The notes below the pieces were generated by a model. It ran no database searches. It worked only from the letters and a program-made list of their open reading frames with translations, and was not told the DNA's origin. Of a stretch of 64,000 nucleotides of DNA, positions 34,268-44,003 are shown in pieces. This DNA comes from Chitinophaga sp. H8. Its GTDB lineage: Bacteria > Bacteroidota > Bacteroidia > Chitinophagales > Chitinophagaceae. The stretch is from contig NZ_JBEXAC010000002.1 in NCBI RefSeq assembly GCF_040567655.1, positions 2,630,906 through 2,694,905 of the forward strand, read 5' to 3'. The position numbers were made by a program, and so were the translations under genes. Numbering within the stretch: position 1 is the stretch's first letter; each line of letters starts with the position of its first letter.

Positions 34268-34645
34268 TTAGTCTTCTCTTTTTTTACAGATCATTGATAA
34301 TTCTGTGATCTGTACATCTATAATTCAAAGTTCGGACCAATTTTATGTTTACAAAAATAATGTAGGTTAAATTTTTGCTAAACAATGAACAGGTTGCTTT
34401 TAATCGTATTGTAAATATTATTATTTGAATATTTTAATCTTAACTGTTAATTATAGATCAAAGATACAATACAAATTATTAAAAATGCAAGGTGTGATGT
34501 TAAATAATGTACATTTTTCTTAAAATTAATTATATATTATTTTATATAATACATATAGTCTTTCTTTCAATTACTTGAAATACTTGTTAATGGGGCTATA
34601 TTGGCTGGTTTTGTTAAAATATTACCGGGAACGATTCCGAAAATA

Positions 34646-34687
34646 ACTCCTGCTGTATGGAAAAATATTCTTCCATACAGCAGGAGT
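34646..34687 (-). terminator. Terminator of the aminotransferase gene
   Basis: ACTCCTGCTGTATGGAA (34646-34662) pairs perfectly with TTCCATACAGCAGGAGT (34671-34687), 17 pairs; on the minus strand TTATTTT follows. Confidence 0.8.
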
Positions 34688-34697
34688 AGGAGATAAA

Positions 34698-35897
34698 TTA
34701 AGCTGTAGTGCGGCCAGGATAAACTTCCAATGCCTTCTTTAAACAAGTCATGGCACTGGCTATATCTTTAAGATTAAGTACATAAGCTAATCTTACTTCA
34801 TTTTTTCCCAATCCGGCAGTAGCATAAAAGCCGGTACCTGGTGCCATCATCACGGTTTGCTGTTCATATTCAAATGATTCAAGCATCCACTGACAAAATT
34901 TGTCACTATCATCTATGGGCAATCTGGCCATAGCATAAAATGCTCCACCGGGGTTGGGGCAAAACACTCCTGGTATTTCATTCATTAATTTTACCAACAG
35001 ATCACGACGACTCAGATATTCTGCTTTAATACCATTAAAATAATCACCTGGCAAGTCTACTGCAGCTTCACCTGCTATCTGAGCAAAGGATGGGGGACTT
35101 AACCGGGCTTGTGCAAACTTCATTGCAGCATCCAGTACCACCTGATTTTTGGTGACAAAAGCACCGATACGGCCTCCACAGGCACTATATCGTTTGGAAA
35201 TAGTATCCATTAAAATCACATGCTCTTCCATATTTTCCAGATTCATTGCTGAAAAATGGGTACCGCTGTAACAGAATTCGCGGTAAGCTTCATCAGAGAA
35301 CAGGAACAGATTATGTTTAAGGCATAATTGTCTTAATACTTCCATTTCCGCTTTACTATATAGGTATCCTGTGGGGTTATTCGGATTACAGATCAGGATG
35401 GCTTTGGTTTTAGGAGTAATCGCTTTTTCAAACGCTTCCATGGCAGGTAAAGCGAAACCGCTTTCAATGCTGGAAGTAATCGTTTTTATGCTTATTTCTG
35501 CTTCTACGGCAAAGCCATTATAGTTAGCATAAAAAGGTTCCGGAATAATCACTTCATCCCCCGGATCCAGGCAGGCCATGAATGCAAAAACAATAGCTTC
35601 GGAGCCTCCGGTGGTTACAATAATCTGTTGTGGGGTAAGGGAGATTCCAAACCTTTCGTAATAAGTTACTAGTTTCCGGCGGTAGCTTTCATTGCCTGCA
35701 CTGTGGCTATATTCCAGTATTTTGAAATCCGCATGCCGTACTGCATCCAGTATAGGTTTGGGCGTTTCAATATCCGGCTGGCCAATGTTAAGGTGGTATA
35801 CATGTACCCCTCTTTTTTTAGCAGCTTCTGAAAACGGTACTAATTTTCTGATAGGAGAAGGAGGCATCAGCTGTCCTCTCAGGCTAATGGTAGGCAT
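34698..35897 (-). CDS. Class I/II PLP-dependent aminotransferase (aspartate aminotransferase-like)
   Basis: 399 residues, fold type I. Motifs: NIGQPDIETP near the N-terminus, TTGGSEAI for phosphate binding, NPNNPTGYLYSK, FSDEAYREF, and the PLP lysine at about 235 in DTISKRYSACGGRIG; LAYVLN near the end holds the substrate-carboxylate Arg region (EVRLAYV). This is the group I aspartate/aromatic aminotransferase family; many relatives are broad. The exact amino acid cannot be read from the sequence. A consensus promoter box lies 35 bases upstream and the gene is monocistronic. Confidence 0.88.
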   Translation of the reverse strand: MPTISLRGQLMPPSPIRKLVPFSEAAKKRGVHVYHLNIGQPDIETPKPILDAVRHADFKILEYSHSAGNESYRRKLVTYYERFGISLTPQQIIVTTGGSEAIVFAFMACLDPGDEVIIPEPFYANYNGFAVEAEISIKTITSSIESGFALPAMEAFEKAITPKTKAILICNPNNPTGYLYSKAEMEVLRQLCLKHNLFLFSDEAYREFCYSGTHFSAMNLENMEEHVILMDTISKRYSACGGRIGAFVTKNQVVLDAAMKFAQARLSPPSFAQIAGEAAVDLPGDYFNGIKAEYLSRRDLLVKLMNEIPGVFCPNPGGAFYAMARLPIDDSDKFCQWMLESFEYEQQTVMMAPGTGFYATAGLGKNEVRLAYVLNLKDIASAMTCLKKALEVYPGRTTA

Positions 35898-35931
35898 AAT
35901 TCTTCAATTCTTTTAGCGATGCAAAGGTAGG

Positions 35932-35939
35932 GGATTTTG
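35932..35939 (-). promoter_or_regulatory. Aminotransferase promoter, minus-7 box
   Basis: TACCTTTG on the minus strand, 35 bases upstream of the start. Confidence 0.7.
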
Positions 35940-36034
35940 AGGTGCAGCGAATTGCAGGAAAGGACAAATGGCTTGCCTATTATTTGAATCGCATTTATCC
36001 ATAGTAAATTTTGTGCTATTATTAATAATGGGGC

Positions 36035-36070
36035 AAAAAAAACCTTACAGCTGTATACTGTAAGGCTTTT
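36035..36070 (-). terminator. Terminator of the DUF1573 gene
   Basis: CCTTACAG / CTGTAAGG stem with a 7-base loop; on the minus strand it runs into T8. Confidence 0.85.
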
Positions 36071-36171
36071 TGCTATTTTTAGCAGTATGATGAAGGCATA
36101 ATTCTCCTGTTTGCACGCATTCACTCTTCAACAATCGGTACGCAGGAGGCCGGTAGTAATTAAATTATTAA

Positions 36172-36591
36172 TTATTTACTGCCCGCGGTAACAGTACCAG
36201 TCAGGTGCAATTCCTTGTCCTGATCTATGCCTTTAAATTTAACCCAGATGGTTTTGTTCTGCTGACCTACGCCATTAGCGCTGTAAGAAGCAGTTACTTT
36301 CCCTTTTTTACCAGGTAAAATAGGTTCCAGCGTCCATTTAGGGGTGGTACAACCACAGCTGGCCCGGGCAGTTTCAATCAAAACGGGTTCTTTAGAGATG
36401 TTGGTAAATTCAAAGTCTATTGTTACTGCCTTGTTCAGTTCAGTTTTTCCAAAATCAATAGTTTCCTTTACAAACTTCACTTTAGCATCAGCCGGATTAG
36501 CAGTACCGGAACCAGTTTGAGCCTGTGCAAATAAAGCTGTAGTTAACAGCATGCTTGCAAATAGGGATAAGATTAGTTTTTTCATGTTCAT
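36172..36591 (-). CDS. DUF1573 domain secreted protein
   Basis: 139 residues with a signal peptide (MKKLILSLFASMLLTTALFA; an ATG two codons earlier is also possible). The mature part is an immunoglobulin-like DUF1573 domain: VKETIDFGKTE, FEFTNISKEPVLIETARASCGCTTPKW, and PILPGKKGKVTASY. The CGC pair is the family hallmark. Proteins of this kind are common in Bacteroidota periplasm or surface; function is not established. Monocistronic, with its own promoter box and terminator. Confidence 0.88.
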   Translation of the reverse strand: MNMKKLILSLFASMLLTTALFAQAQTGSGTANPADAKVKFVKETIDFGKTELNKAVTIDFEFTNISKEPVLIETARASCGCTTPKWTLEPILPGKKGKVTASYSANGVGQQNKTIWVKFKGIDQDKELHLTGTVTAGSK

Positions 36592-36643
36592 ATAATGGTT
36601 TTATATCGACCGGTTAAAAAAAAGATTTCCTTTTTTCTTAGTA

Positions 36644-36651
36644 CAAATTTA
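36644..36651 (-). promoter_or_regulatory. DUF1573 gene promoter, minus-7 box
   Basis: TAAATTTG on the minus strand, 53 bases upstream of the start. Confidence 0.55.
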
Positions 36652-36759
36652 CAGCCAAAAAGTATTTCTTACCTTACAAATTATTAAAATCTTATTAAAA
36701 AAAATCAATTTATTTTAAATACCGGATTATCAGGCGTTTTTCAACTGTATAATTAACCT

Positions 36760-36767
36760 TACTTTTG
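36760..36767 (+). promoter_or_regulatory. Promoter box of the E1 dehydrogenase gene
   Basis: TACTTTTG, 18 bases before the ATG. Confidence 0.65.
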
Positions 36768-36784
36768 CACTTTAACCAAGAGGC

Positions 36785-39187
36785 ATGATAGAAAATAACG
36801 AACTAGCTATGAATATGGAAAGCCGGTTGTCATTCGAGGAATTCCGCAAGGAAGTATTACATGACTACAGGTTGGCCTGCGAAAGCAGGGAGGTTAGTCT
36901 CCTGGCCCGTAAAGAGGTATTAACAGGCAAGGCCAAATTTGGAATATTTGGGGATGGGAAAGAAGTGGCGCAGATTGCAATGTCCAAGTATTTCCAGCCT
37001 GGTGATTTCCGTTCGGGCTACTATCGCGACCAGACCATTGCTTTTGCCAGTGGCGTATGTACTCCGGAGCAGTTCTTCTCGCAATTATATGCGGATCCGG
37101 ATCTGGAACATGATCCATTTTCTGCCGGTAGGCAGATGAATTCCCATTTTGCTACGCCTAATCTGGATGAGAATGGGAACTGGCTGGACCTTACCCAGAT
37201 AAAAAACATGGCGGCCGATATGGCACCCACTGCTTCGCAGATGCCCCGGGCGGTAGGACTGGCATATGCTTCTAAAATGTTCCGGCAGGTAGCTGATCTG
37301 CAACAGTTCAGCAATTTATCAAATCATGGTAATGAAGTTTGCTTTGCTACTATCGGTGATGCTTCTACGTCTGAAGGACATTTCTGGGAGACAATGAATG
37401 CTGCCGGAGTGCTACAGGTACCCTTGGCCGTATTTGTCTGGGACGACGGGTATGGGATTTCTGTACCCCGTAAATATCAGACTACAAAGGGTTCTATCAG
37501 TGCAGCATTGGAAGGATTCCGTAAAACGGAAGATTCCAATGGCTTTGATATTTATAATGTGAAAGGATGGGATTACGCTGGTATGTGTGAAGTGTTTGAA
37601 GCAGGTATCCGTAAGGTGCGTGAAACGCATACGCCTGCTTTATTTCATGTGGAAGAAATGACGCAGCCTCAGGGACATTCTACCAGTGGGTCTCATGAAC
37701 GCTATAAAAGCAAAGAAAGACTGGCATGGGAAAGAGAATACGATTGCAATCTTAAAATGCGCCAATGGCTGCTGGAAAATGCGCTGGTAGATGAAGAGAC
37801 CTTATTAAAGGTGGAGGCAGAAGCGAAAGTAACTGCCCAGCAGGCACGTAAAGCTGCCTGGGAAAAATTCATTACTCCCATCAAACAAAAGGTACAGGCA
37901 TTTATCGCGCTCGGGAAGGCTGTAGCTGCAATTCCAGAGATAAATAGTGAGCTGGTAAATCATTTGTTGCAGGAGTTGAGTGCTAACCGGGAACCACAGC
38001 GGCGTGATATTCTGAAAGCGGCAGCTACCATTCTGTTCAAACACAAAAGATGGCTGCATCTGCCCGCATTGCAGGAGCTGCAGCAATATTATGATCAGCA
38101 GATACAACTGGAAAAAGAAAACTACAACACTTACCTGCATGCTACAGGAGTTAACTCTGCGTTGAATGTAGCAGTGGTACCTGCCGCATATGAGGAAGAG
38201 GCGCACATGATCAACGGATATGAAGTGTTGAATAAATACTTTGATCAGTTGTTTGTCAATAATCCCCGTGTGTTTGCTTTTGGGGAAGATGTAGGAAAGA
38301 TTGGAGATGTAAACCAGGGATTTGCAGGTTTGCAACAGAAGCATGGCAAATTGCGTATATCTGATACGGGTATACGGGAACTAACCATTATGGGGCAGGG
38401 CATAGGTATGGCCATGCGTGGATTAAGGCCTATCGCAGAAATTCAGTACCTGGATTACCTGCTGTATGGTTTACAGCCATTGAGTGATGATGTAGCCTCT
38501 TTACAATACCGTACTCGCGGTATACAACATTGTCCTATTATTGTGCGTACCCGTGGGCATCGTCTGGAAGGTGTATGGCATTCCGGCTCTCCTATGGGAA
38601 TGATCATTAACTCATTAAGGGGCATGCATGTGTGTGTACCCCGTAATATGGTGCAGGCTGCCGGTATGTATAATACCCTTTTGACAGCAAATGAGCCGGC
38701 TATTGTAATTGAATCACTGAATGGATACCGTCTTAAAGAAAAGCTTCCTACTAATCTTAGTGAGTTTACTGTGCCACTGGGTGTAGCAGAAGTACTGCAT
38801 GAGGGTACGGATATTACGCTGGTTTCATATGGTTCTATGCTTCGTATCATTGAGGAAGCTATGGGCACCTTACAGGAAATTGGTATTTCCTGCGAGTTGA
38901 TAGATGTACAAACATTGCTGCCATTTGATATCCATGAAAGTATTATTGCATCGCTGAAGAAAACCAACCGGATCCTGTTTATAGATGAAGACGTACCTGG
39001 GGGAGCCTCAGCATACATGTTCCAGCAGGTAATGGAAGTGCAGGGGGGATATCGTTGGCTAGATGTAGCTCCACGCACCTTAACTGCTCAGGCACATCGC
39101 CCGGCCTATGGTTCTGATGGAGATTATTTCTCTAAGCCTAACACAGAGGATATTGTGAAGATAGTAATGGAAATGATGGAAGAATAA
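36785..39187 (+). CDS. 2-oxoacid dehydrogenase E1, fused alpha and beta subunits
   Basis: 800 residues. The thiamine-diphosphate E1 enzyme decarboxylates branched-chain or related 2-oxoacids and passes the acyl group to E2 lipoate. Residues about 25-330 are the alpha part, with GDASTSEGHFWETMNAAG (diphosphate-binding GDG-like motif) and DDGYGISVP. A linker of about 130 residues follows. From about 465 the beta part begins (MINGYEVLNKYFDQLF...FAFGEDVGKIGDVNQGF), ending with the transketolase C-domain. The fusion is common in Bacteroidota. E2 and E3 are not in the window. Substrate (branched-chain versus pyruvate) is inference. Confidence 0.9.
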   Translation: MIENNELAMNMESRLSFEEFRKEVLHDYRLACESREVSLLARKEVLTGKAKFGIFGDGKEVAQIAMSKYFQPGDFRSGYYRDQTIAFASGVCTPEQFFSQLYADPDLEHDPFSAGRQMNSHFATPNLDENGNWLDLTQIKNMAADMAPTASQMPRAVGLAYASKMFRQVADLQQFSNLSNHGNEVCFATIGDASTSEGHFWETMNAAGVLQVPLAVFVWDDGYGISVPRKYQTTKGSISAALEGFRKTEDSNGFDIYNVKGWDYAGMCEVFEAGIRKVRETHTPALFHVEEMTQPQGHSTSGSHERYKSKERLAWEREYDCNLKMRQWLLENALVDEETLLKVEAEAKVTAQQARKAAWEKFITPIKQKVQAFIALGKAVAAIPEINSELVNHLLQELSANREPQRRDILKAAATILFKHKRWLHLPALQELQQYYDQQIQLEKENYNTYLHATGVNSALNVAVVPAAYEEEAHMINGYEVLNKYFDQLFVNNPRVFAFGEDVGKIGDVNQGFAGLQQKHGKLRISDTGIRELTIMGQGIGMAMRGLRPIAEIQYLDYLLYGLQPLSDDVASLQYRTRGIQHCPIIVRTRGHRLEGVWHSGSPMGMIINSLRGMHVCVPRNMVQAAGMYNTLLTANEPAIVIESLNGYRLKEKLPTNLSEFTVPLGVAEVLHEGTDITLVSYGSMLRIIEEAMGTLQEIGISCELIDVQTLLPFDIHESIIASLKKTNRILFIDEDVPGGASAYMFQQVMEVQGGYRWLDVAPRTLTAQAHRPAYGSDGDYFSKPNTEDIVKIVMEMMEE

Positions 39188-39219
39188 TAAGGTCATTAAC
39201 AGATATCTGATATTGAGAA

Positions 39220-39252
39220 AACGCAGGATAGCAATATTCCTGCGTTTTTTTA
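39220..39252 (+). terminator. Terminator of the E1 gene
   Basis: AACGCAGGA paired with TCCTGCGTT, then T7. Confidence 0.88.
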
Positions 39253-39329
39253 TAATAGCAGGCTAATCATAGCTAGAGGAAGAAAAAATCTTCCCTAAAT
39301 TAGTATTCTGATATAAAACATAAGACTAT

Positions 39330-40289
39330 ATGAAAAAGATAGTTGTACTGGATGGCTATGCATTAAATCCGGGTGATCTGGACTGGGGGCCCTTGAAAAT
39401 GTTGGGGGAGGTAACCGTGTATGACCGTACCAGTGAAGCAGCGGTAATAGAACGGGCTAAGGATGCAGCTATTCTGCTTACTAATAAAGCCATCATAAGT
39501 GCGGCGGCTATTGAGCAGCTGCCTCACCTGGAGTATATTGGGGTGATGGCCACGGGATATAATGTGGTGCACCTGCCAGGCGCCAGTGCCCGGAAGATTC
39601 CGGTAACCAATGTTCCGGCTTACAGTACGCCGTCGGTGGCGCAGCTTACCTTTGCCCTTCTGCTGGAATTATGTAATCATGTAGGATTGCATGCGCAAAG
39701 TGCACGTGCAGGAGAGTGGAGTAATAGTCAGGATTTCAGTTATTGGAAAATGCCTTTGCATGAATTAGCGGGTAAGATATTGGGTATAGTGGGGCTGGGG
39801 CAGATAGGGCAGGCGGTAGCCCGTATTGCACTTGCTTTTGGGATGAAAGTAATAGCTTCTCACAGGCATCCTGAACGGGACAGGATGGAAGGGGTAACAT
39901 TTGTTTCGCTGGAAGATTGTTTCCGGGAGGCAGATATTGTTACCCTGCATTGTCCTTTAAATGAACAAAACAGGGAGTTTGTAAACCTGGCGTTATTATC
40001 CACCATGAAAAAAAGAGCCTTCCTTATAAATACCAGCAGAGGACCATTGATCCGGGAACAGGATCTGGCGGCAGCACTTAATGAGGGGTACATTGCCGGT
40101 GCTGCGCTGGATGTGTTGTCTACAGAGCCACCGGCTGCGGATAACCCCCTTCTTACTGCCAAGAATAGCCTTATTACACCTCATATTGCCTGGGCAACGC
40201 AGGCGGCCCGGCAACGGTTATTAACAACCGTAATAGACAATATCCAGGCCTTTTTAGCCGGGCGCCCCCAGAATGTAGTGAATAAATAA
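39330..40289 (+). CDS. D-2-hydroxyacid dehydrogenase (glycerate/hydroxypyruvate type)
   Basis: 319 residues. NAD-dependent reduction of 2-oxoacids such as hydroxypyruvate. The nucleotide-binding loop GIVGLGQIGQAVAR (about 150-163), the catalytic Arg region INTSRGPLIREQDLAAAL, Glu in LDVLSTEPPAADNPLL and the catalytic His in TPHIAWATQAARQRL are all present. No ACT domain, so not SerA of the long type. Monocistronic with a long terminator. Confidence 0.88.
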   Translation: MKKIVVLDGYALNPGDLDWGPLKMLGEVTVYDRTSEAAVIERAKDAAILLTNKAIISAAAIEQLPHLEYIGVMATGYNVVHLPGASARKIPVTNVPAYSTPSVAQLTFALLLELCNHVGLHAQSARAGEWSNSQDFSYWKMPLHELAGKILGIVGLGQIGQAVARIALAFGMKVIASHRHPERDRMEGVTFVSLEDCFREADIVTLHCPLNEQNREFVNLALLSTMKKRAFLINTSRGPLIREQDLAAALNEGYIAGAALDVLSTEPPAADNPLLTAKNSLITPHIAWATQAARQRLLTTVIDNIQAFLAGRPQNVVNK

Positions 40290-40297
40290 GCATTTAA

Positions 40298-40354
40298 TAA
40301 AAAGCACATAGCAGGTAATTATACAATTTATAATTACCTGCTATGTGCTTTTTA
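40298..40354. terminator. Long bidirectional terminator after the hydroxyacid dehydrogenase
   Basis: AAAAAGCACATAGCAGGTAA and its exact complement around a short AT loop, about 25 pairs, with A and T runs at the ends. Confidence 0.9.
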
Positions 40355-40577
40355 TTGATAGACCCCGAAGCCTATATGTAAAATGTTTTATTAACATCAT
40401 AAATGAACAAAATGAACAGGATAAATTAAAATGAACAATAAAGGATTTGTCCATTTTAGTGCTATAATCCTAAATTGGTTAGGATTTTAGAAAACCCACC
40501 CAAGTGCTCAACCATTTTTTACACAACATCTTTAGAACCAAAGACTTTCATTAAACCAAAAACCAACCAAAACGAAT

Positions 40578-41294
40578 ATGAAAGCAGGAATACTTTTGGT
40601 CGAAGATGACCAGTTTTTTGCCAGAGTGGTAAAACGGCACCTGGAAAGAGCAGGGCATGAAGTAACACATTGCCAGGATGGGGAAGAGGGATGGGAAACC
40701 TTTCAGGATCACCCCTTTGACCTTTGTTTATTAGATATTATTATGCCCAAAAAGGATGGATTTAACCTGGCAAAGGAAATCCGTGCCCAGGATGAAAACA
40801 TGCCTATTATTTTTACTTCCTCCCGCTATCTGGAGCAGGACAGGATTCATGGATTTGAAATTGGCTGTGATGATTATATGATCAAGCCTTTCAACCTGGA
40901 GGAACTCCTGATGAGGGTAGAGGTGTTTTTGAAAAGAAGCAGGCTACTGCAGAGTGACAGGCGCCTTTCTTACAATATGGGCTCCCTGACATTCGACTTC
41001 AGTGAGTTAAAAATTCTCCACAATGCTTCCAATACCTGTATACAGCTGCCTCCCAAAGAAGCTGCATTACTACGGTTCCTTTGTGAAAATTCTAACAAGA
41101 AACTGAAAAGGGAGTATGTGCTGATGCACGTCTGGGGAAGTGATGATTTCTTTGCCGGCAGGAGTATGGATGTATACCTTACCCGCTTACGCAAGCATTT
41201 TTCACTGGATCCTACCATCAGACTGGAAACTTTCCACGGCAAAGGCTTTATGTTTATTATCAATGATAATTGCTGCGAGGCTGCCAGTGCATAA
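40578..41294 (+). CDS. OmpR/RprY-type response regulator, orphan
   Basis: 238 residues: receiver domain (1-120) with phospho-acceptor Asp53 (LCLLDIIMPKKDG), acidic pair ED at 9-11, Thr/Ser in IIFTSSR and Lys in MIKPFNLEEL. Then a winged-helix domain (about 135-232) with KEAALLRFLCENSNKKLKREYVLMHVWG and RSMDVYLTRLRKHF, which resembles Bacteroides RprY. No histidine kinase gene is adjacent, so its partner is elsewhere. Target genes unknown. Confidence 0.9.
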   Translation: MKAGILLVEDDQFFARVVKRHLERAGHEVTHCQDGEEGWETFQDHPFDLCLLDIIMPKKDGFNLAKEIRAQDENMPIIFTSSRYLEQDRIHGFEIGCDDYMIKPFNLEELLMRVEVFLKRSRLLQSDRRLSYNMGSLTFDFSELKILHNASNTCIQLPPKEAALLRFLCENSNKKLKREYVLMHVWGSDDFFAGRSMDVYLTRLRKHFSLDPTIRLETFHGKGFMFIINDNCCEAASA

Positions 41295-41383
41295 CTGGTA
41301 CTTACCTTTCCGCCAAAGATGCTATATCTATAGGTATAGGCAGTAGATATTGTGCCTTATAAACCTCCTACTGTTTTTGTCAT

Positions 41384-41421
41384 AAAAAAAGCGTCCTACT
41401 ATTACAGCAGGACGCTTTTAA
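41384..41421. terminator. Shared terminator of the response regulator and yebC
   Basis: AAAAAAAGCGTCCT pairs with AGGACGCTTTT (one mismatch region near the loop), with A and T runs on both sides. Confidence 0.85.
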
Positions 41422-41437
41422 TTATAGTTTATTGTAC

Positions 41438-42148
41438 TTACTTCAAATTGTGAAATACCTGCTGTACGTCGTCGTCCTGCTCCAGGCGGTCTATTAACTC
41501 CAGCACTTCTTTTGCCTGTTCTTCATTCAGCTCCACTACAGTGGTTGGAATCCGCTTTAATTCAGAGCTGATAGTAACGATCCCCTTGTCTTCCAGTGCT
41601 TTGGCCATATTTCCGAATTCGTTAAACGCAGCACGAATAATGATATTGCCCTCACTGTCTTCCCCTATTTCTTCTAATCCAAAATCAATCAGCTCTAACT
41701 CCAGTTCTTCCAGATCCTGTCCTTCATTTTTTACTTTAAACTCTCCTACACGGTTAAACAAAAATCCAACAGACCCACTATTACCCAGGCTGCCGCCACC
41801 TTTATTAAAATGCATGCGTACATTGGCTACTGTACGGGTGGTGTTATCGGTAGCGGTATCCACCATCACTGCTACGCCATGTGGCGCATATCCTTCATAT
41901 ACTACCTCTTCGTAATCAGTTTTGTCTTTTCCCAATGCGCGTTTGATAGCAGCATCTACCCGATCCTTGGGCATATTTACACCTTTGGCATTCAGTATAC
42001 AACGACGGAGAGCGGGGTTGTTGTCCGGATCAGGTCCGGATTGTTTTACTGCCATGGCAATTTCCTTGCCTATACGGGTAAACTGTTTGGCCATCTTGTC
42101 CCAGCGGGCAAACATGGTAGCTTTTCTTACTTCAAATATTCTTCCCAT
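41438..42148 (-). CDS. YebC/PmpR (TACO1) family protein
   Basis: 236 residues, family length. [50 protein letters not shown] is the conserved first domain. The middle has [39 protein letters not shown], and the rest is the ferredoxin-like domains 2 and 3. Members were annotated as transcription regulators; more recent work on YebC/TACO1 proteins points to relief of ribosome stalling at proline-rich stretches. The start [13 protein letters not shown] differs slightly from the usual MAGHSKW but lies behind a promoter box. Confidence 0.92.
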   Translation of the reverse strand: MGRIFEVRKATMFARWDKMAKQFTRIGKEIAMAVKQSGPDPDNNPALRRCILNAKGVNMPKDRVDAAIKRALGKDKTDYEEVVYEGYAPHGVAVMVDTATDNTTRTVANVRMHFNKGGGSLGNSGSVGFLFNRVGEFKVKNEGQDLEELELELIDFGLEEIGEDSEGNIIIRAAFNEFGNMAKALEDKGIVTISSELKRIPTTVVELNEEQAKEVLELIDRLEQDDDVQQVFHNLK

Positions 42149-42233
42149 TGTTATAATTTAAATTAGCTGGGGTCAATGATTGTCTTTGGGCTTTTAATGC
42201 CTTGCTGCAATCGGTATTTTATTTTACGAGGCA

Positions 42234-42241
42234 CAAAAATA
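42234..42241 (-). promoter_or_regulatory. yebC-family gene promoter, minus-7 box
   Basis: TATTTTTG on the minus strand, 86 bases upstream of the start. Confidence 0.5.
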
Positions 42242-42279
42242 TTAAATTCTGCAAAACATACCGCTATGCTTAAAATAAA

Positions 42280-42307
42280 TACTGCCCACTTTGAAAGGTG
42301 GGCAGTA
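42280..42307 (-). terminator. Terminator of the amino-acid permease gene
   Basis: TACTGCCCAC pairs with GTGGGCAGTA (8-base loop); on the minus strand ATTTATTTTA follows. Confidence 0.75.
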
Positions 42308-42328
42308 TCCGATATCGTTTAGTAGTAT

Positions 42329-43780
42329 TTACGGCTTGTTACTTACTTTGCTGTTCTTACGGCTGTAGGTAAAGTAAATTACTAATCCCAGTCCCAGCCA
42401 TATGGCCAACCTTGCCCAGCTTTCATTAGGCAGGGAATACATGAGGTACACACACACAATCACGCCTATAATCGGTACAACAGGTACAAATGGGGTTTTA
42501 AAGGCACGGGGAGCATCCGGCATTCTCTTCCGCATAATCATCACTCCTATACATACCAGGCTAAAAGCAAACAAAGTACCAATACTTACCATGTGGCCCA
42601 GGTCGCTTACCGGTACCAGTCCGGCAAAAAGGGACACAAATACCATAAAGAAGGCATTGGTTTTCCAGGGGGTTCTGAACTTTGGATGTACATCACTGAA
42701 GAATTTAGGCAGCAATCCATCCTTACTCATAGAGTAAAACACACGGCTCTGTCCCAGTAGCATTACCAATATCACAGAGGTATACCCGGCGAGAATAGCA
42801 ACGATCAGCCCTGTCTGTAAAAAGTCATACCCTGTTTGGGCAAAAGCAGTGGCTGCTGGTTTGGCATCACCTGCAAATAACTTATAATTTAATAAGCCGG
42901 TCATCACGTGTGCAAAAAGCACATATAATACGGTACAAATGATCAATGATCCCAGGATCCCAATTGGCATACCTTTTTGAGGATTTTTGGCTTCCTGCGC
43001 AGCGGTGGATACGGCGTCAAAGCCTATAAAGGCGAAGAATACCACAGCAGCTCCGGTGGCAATACCCGTCCATCCGAAATGTTCATATTTACCAGTATTA
43101 GCAGGGATATACGGATCGTAATTGGCAGGGTCAATATGGCTCCAGCCTAAAACAATAAACAATATCACTACAGATACTTTTAATATTACGAGGAAGTTGT
43201 TCATCCCGGCAGACTCCCGGGTACCTTTGATCAATAGTAAGGACAACAGTAATACAATGATAACTGCCGGGAGATTGAATAATCCTCCTTCAATCATAGT
43301 ACCATCACTCATCTTGATAGTTTCCCAGGGGGATACAACCAGCTGATGGGGAAGATGGATGCCGAATTTATGTAAAAACTCCAGGAGATATCTTGACCAG
43401 CTTACAGCTACCGTAGCAGCACCTAAGGCATACTCCAGCACCAGATCCCAGCCTATGATCCAGGCTATGAATTCACCCATAGTGGCATAAGAATAGGTGT
43501 ATGCACTACCGGCAACAGGTATCATAGAGGCAAATTCTGCATAACAAAGGCCGGCAAAAGCACAACCAAAGGCTGCTAATACAAAGGAAATAGTAACAGC
43601 AGGGCCAGCATTTTCAGCAGCCGCTATCCCCGTAAGGGAGAAAAGACCTGCTCCAATGATAGCACCTATACCAAGGGCAACTAGTGAGCCAGAACCTAAC
43701 GTTCTTTTTAATCCTTTTTCAGATTCATCCGCTTCTGCTATTAAGATTGATAACGTTTTCTTAGCAAAGAGTTTGCTCAT
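42329..43780 (-). CDS. APC-family amino-acid permease (cationic amino-acid transporter type)
   Basis: 483 residues with about 12 to 13 membrane segments. LGIGAIIGAGLFSLTG (about 36-51) is the substrate-binding GxG helix of APC transporters; CYAEFASMIPVAGSAYTYSYATMGEFIAWIIGWDLVLEYALG is the TM3 signature of the CAT subgroup (YfnA-like). FIGFDAVSTAAQEAKNPQKGMPIGI follows. Uptake of an amino acid by proton symport or exchange at the inner membrane is likely; the substrate is not determined. Promoter box 56 bases upstream, hairpin downstream, so monocistronic. Confidence 0.88.
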   Translation of the reverse strand: MSKLFAKKTLSILIAEADESEKGLKRTLGSGSLVALGIGAIIGAGLFSLTGIAAAENAGPAVTISFVLAAFGCAFAGLCYAEFASMIPVAGSAYTYSYATMGEFIAWIIGWDLVLEYALGAATVAVSWSRYLLEFLHKFGIHLPHQLVVSPWETIKMSDGTMIEGGLFNLPAVIIVLLLSLLLIKGTRESAGMNNFLVILKVSVVILFIVLGWSHIDPANYDPYIPANTGKYEHFGWTGIATGAAVVFFAFIGFDAVSTAAQEAKNPQKGMPIGILGSLIICTVLYVLFAHVMTGLLNYKLFAGDAKPAATAFAQTGYDFLQTGLIVAILAGYTSVILVMLLGQSRVFYSMSKDGLLPKFFSDVHPKFRTPWKTNAFFMVFVSLFAGLVPVSDLGHMVSIGTLFAFSLVCIGVMIMRKRMPDAPRAFKTPFVPVVPIIGVIVCVYLMYSLPNESWARLAIWLGLGLVIYFTYSRKNSKVSNKP

Positions 43781-43835
43781 ACTTTTTGGTTGTGGTTGAT
43801 GGTTAAGTGGTTTAGATTTTTGTGTAACAGATTGC

Positions 43836-43843
43836 CAAATATA
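43836..43843 (-). promoter_or_regulatory. Permease gene promoter, minus-7 box
   Basis: TATATTTG on the minus strand, 56 bases upstream of the start. Confidence 0.6.
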
Positions 43844-44003
43844 ATATGTAAAATGTAAATGCCCCCACTTTTATTTTGGCCTCCAAAGCGCTTTTTTACT
43901 ACAGTAACCTTATTTTTGGGGAATTTTAACACCAGGGTACCTGTTTAACATACACCTTTTAAAAAGGATAAATACATTTAAATAAGGCATAAATCATTAC
44001 TGC

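Larger units (their letters stand above)
33958..34697. other. AT-rich gene-free region after carA
   Basis: 740 bases between convergent units. It holds the carA terminator, a candidate minus-strand small RNA (34168-34229), a perfect 14-base palindrome (34254-34267) and, from about 34300 to 34640, very AT-rich sequence in which I see nothing further. Confidence 0.65.

Noticed and set aside
34300..34640. Replication origin in the AT-rich stretch
   Set aside because: No DnaA-box cluster and no dnaA/dnaN or similar gene nearby.
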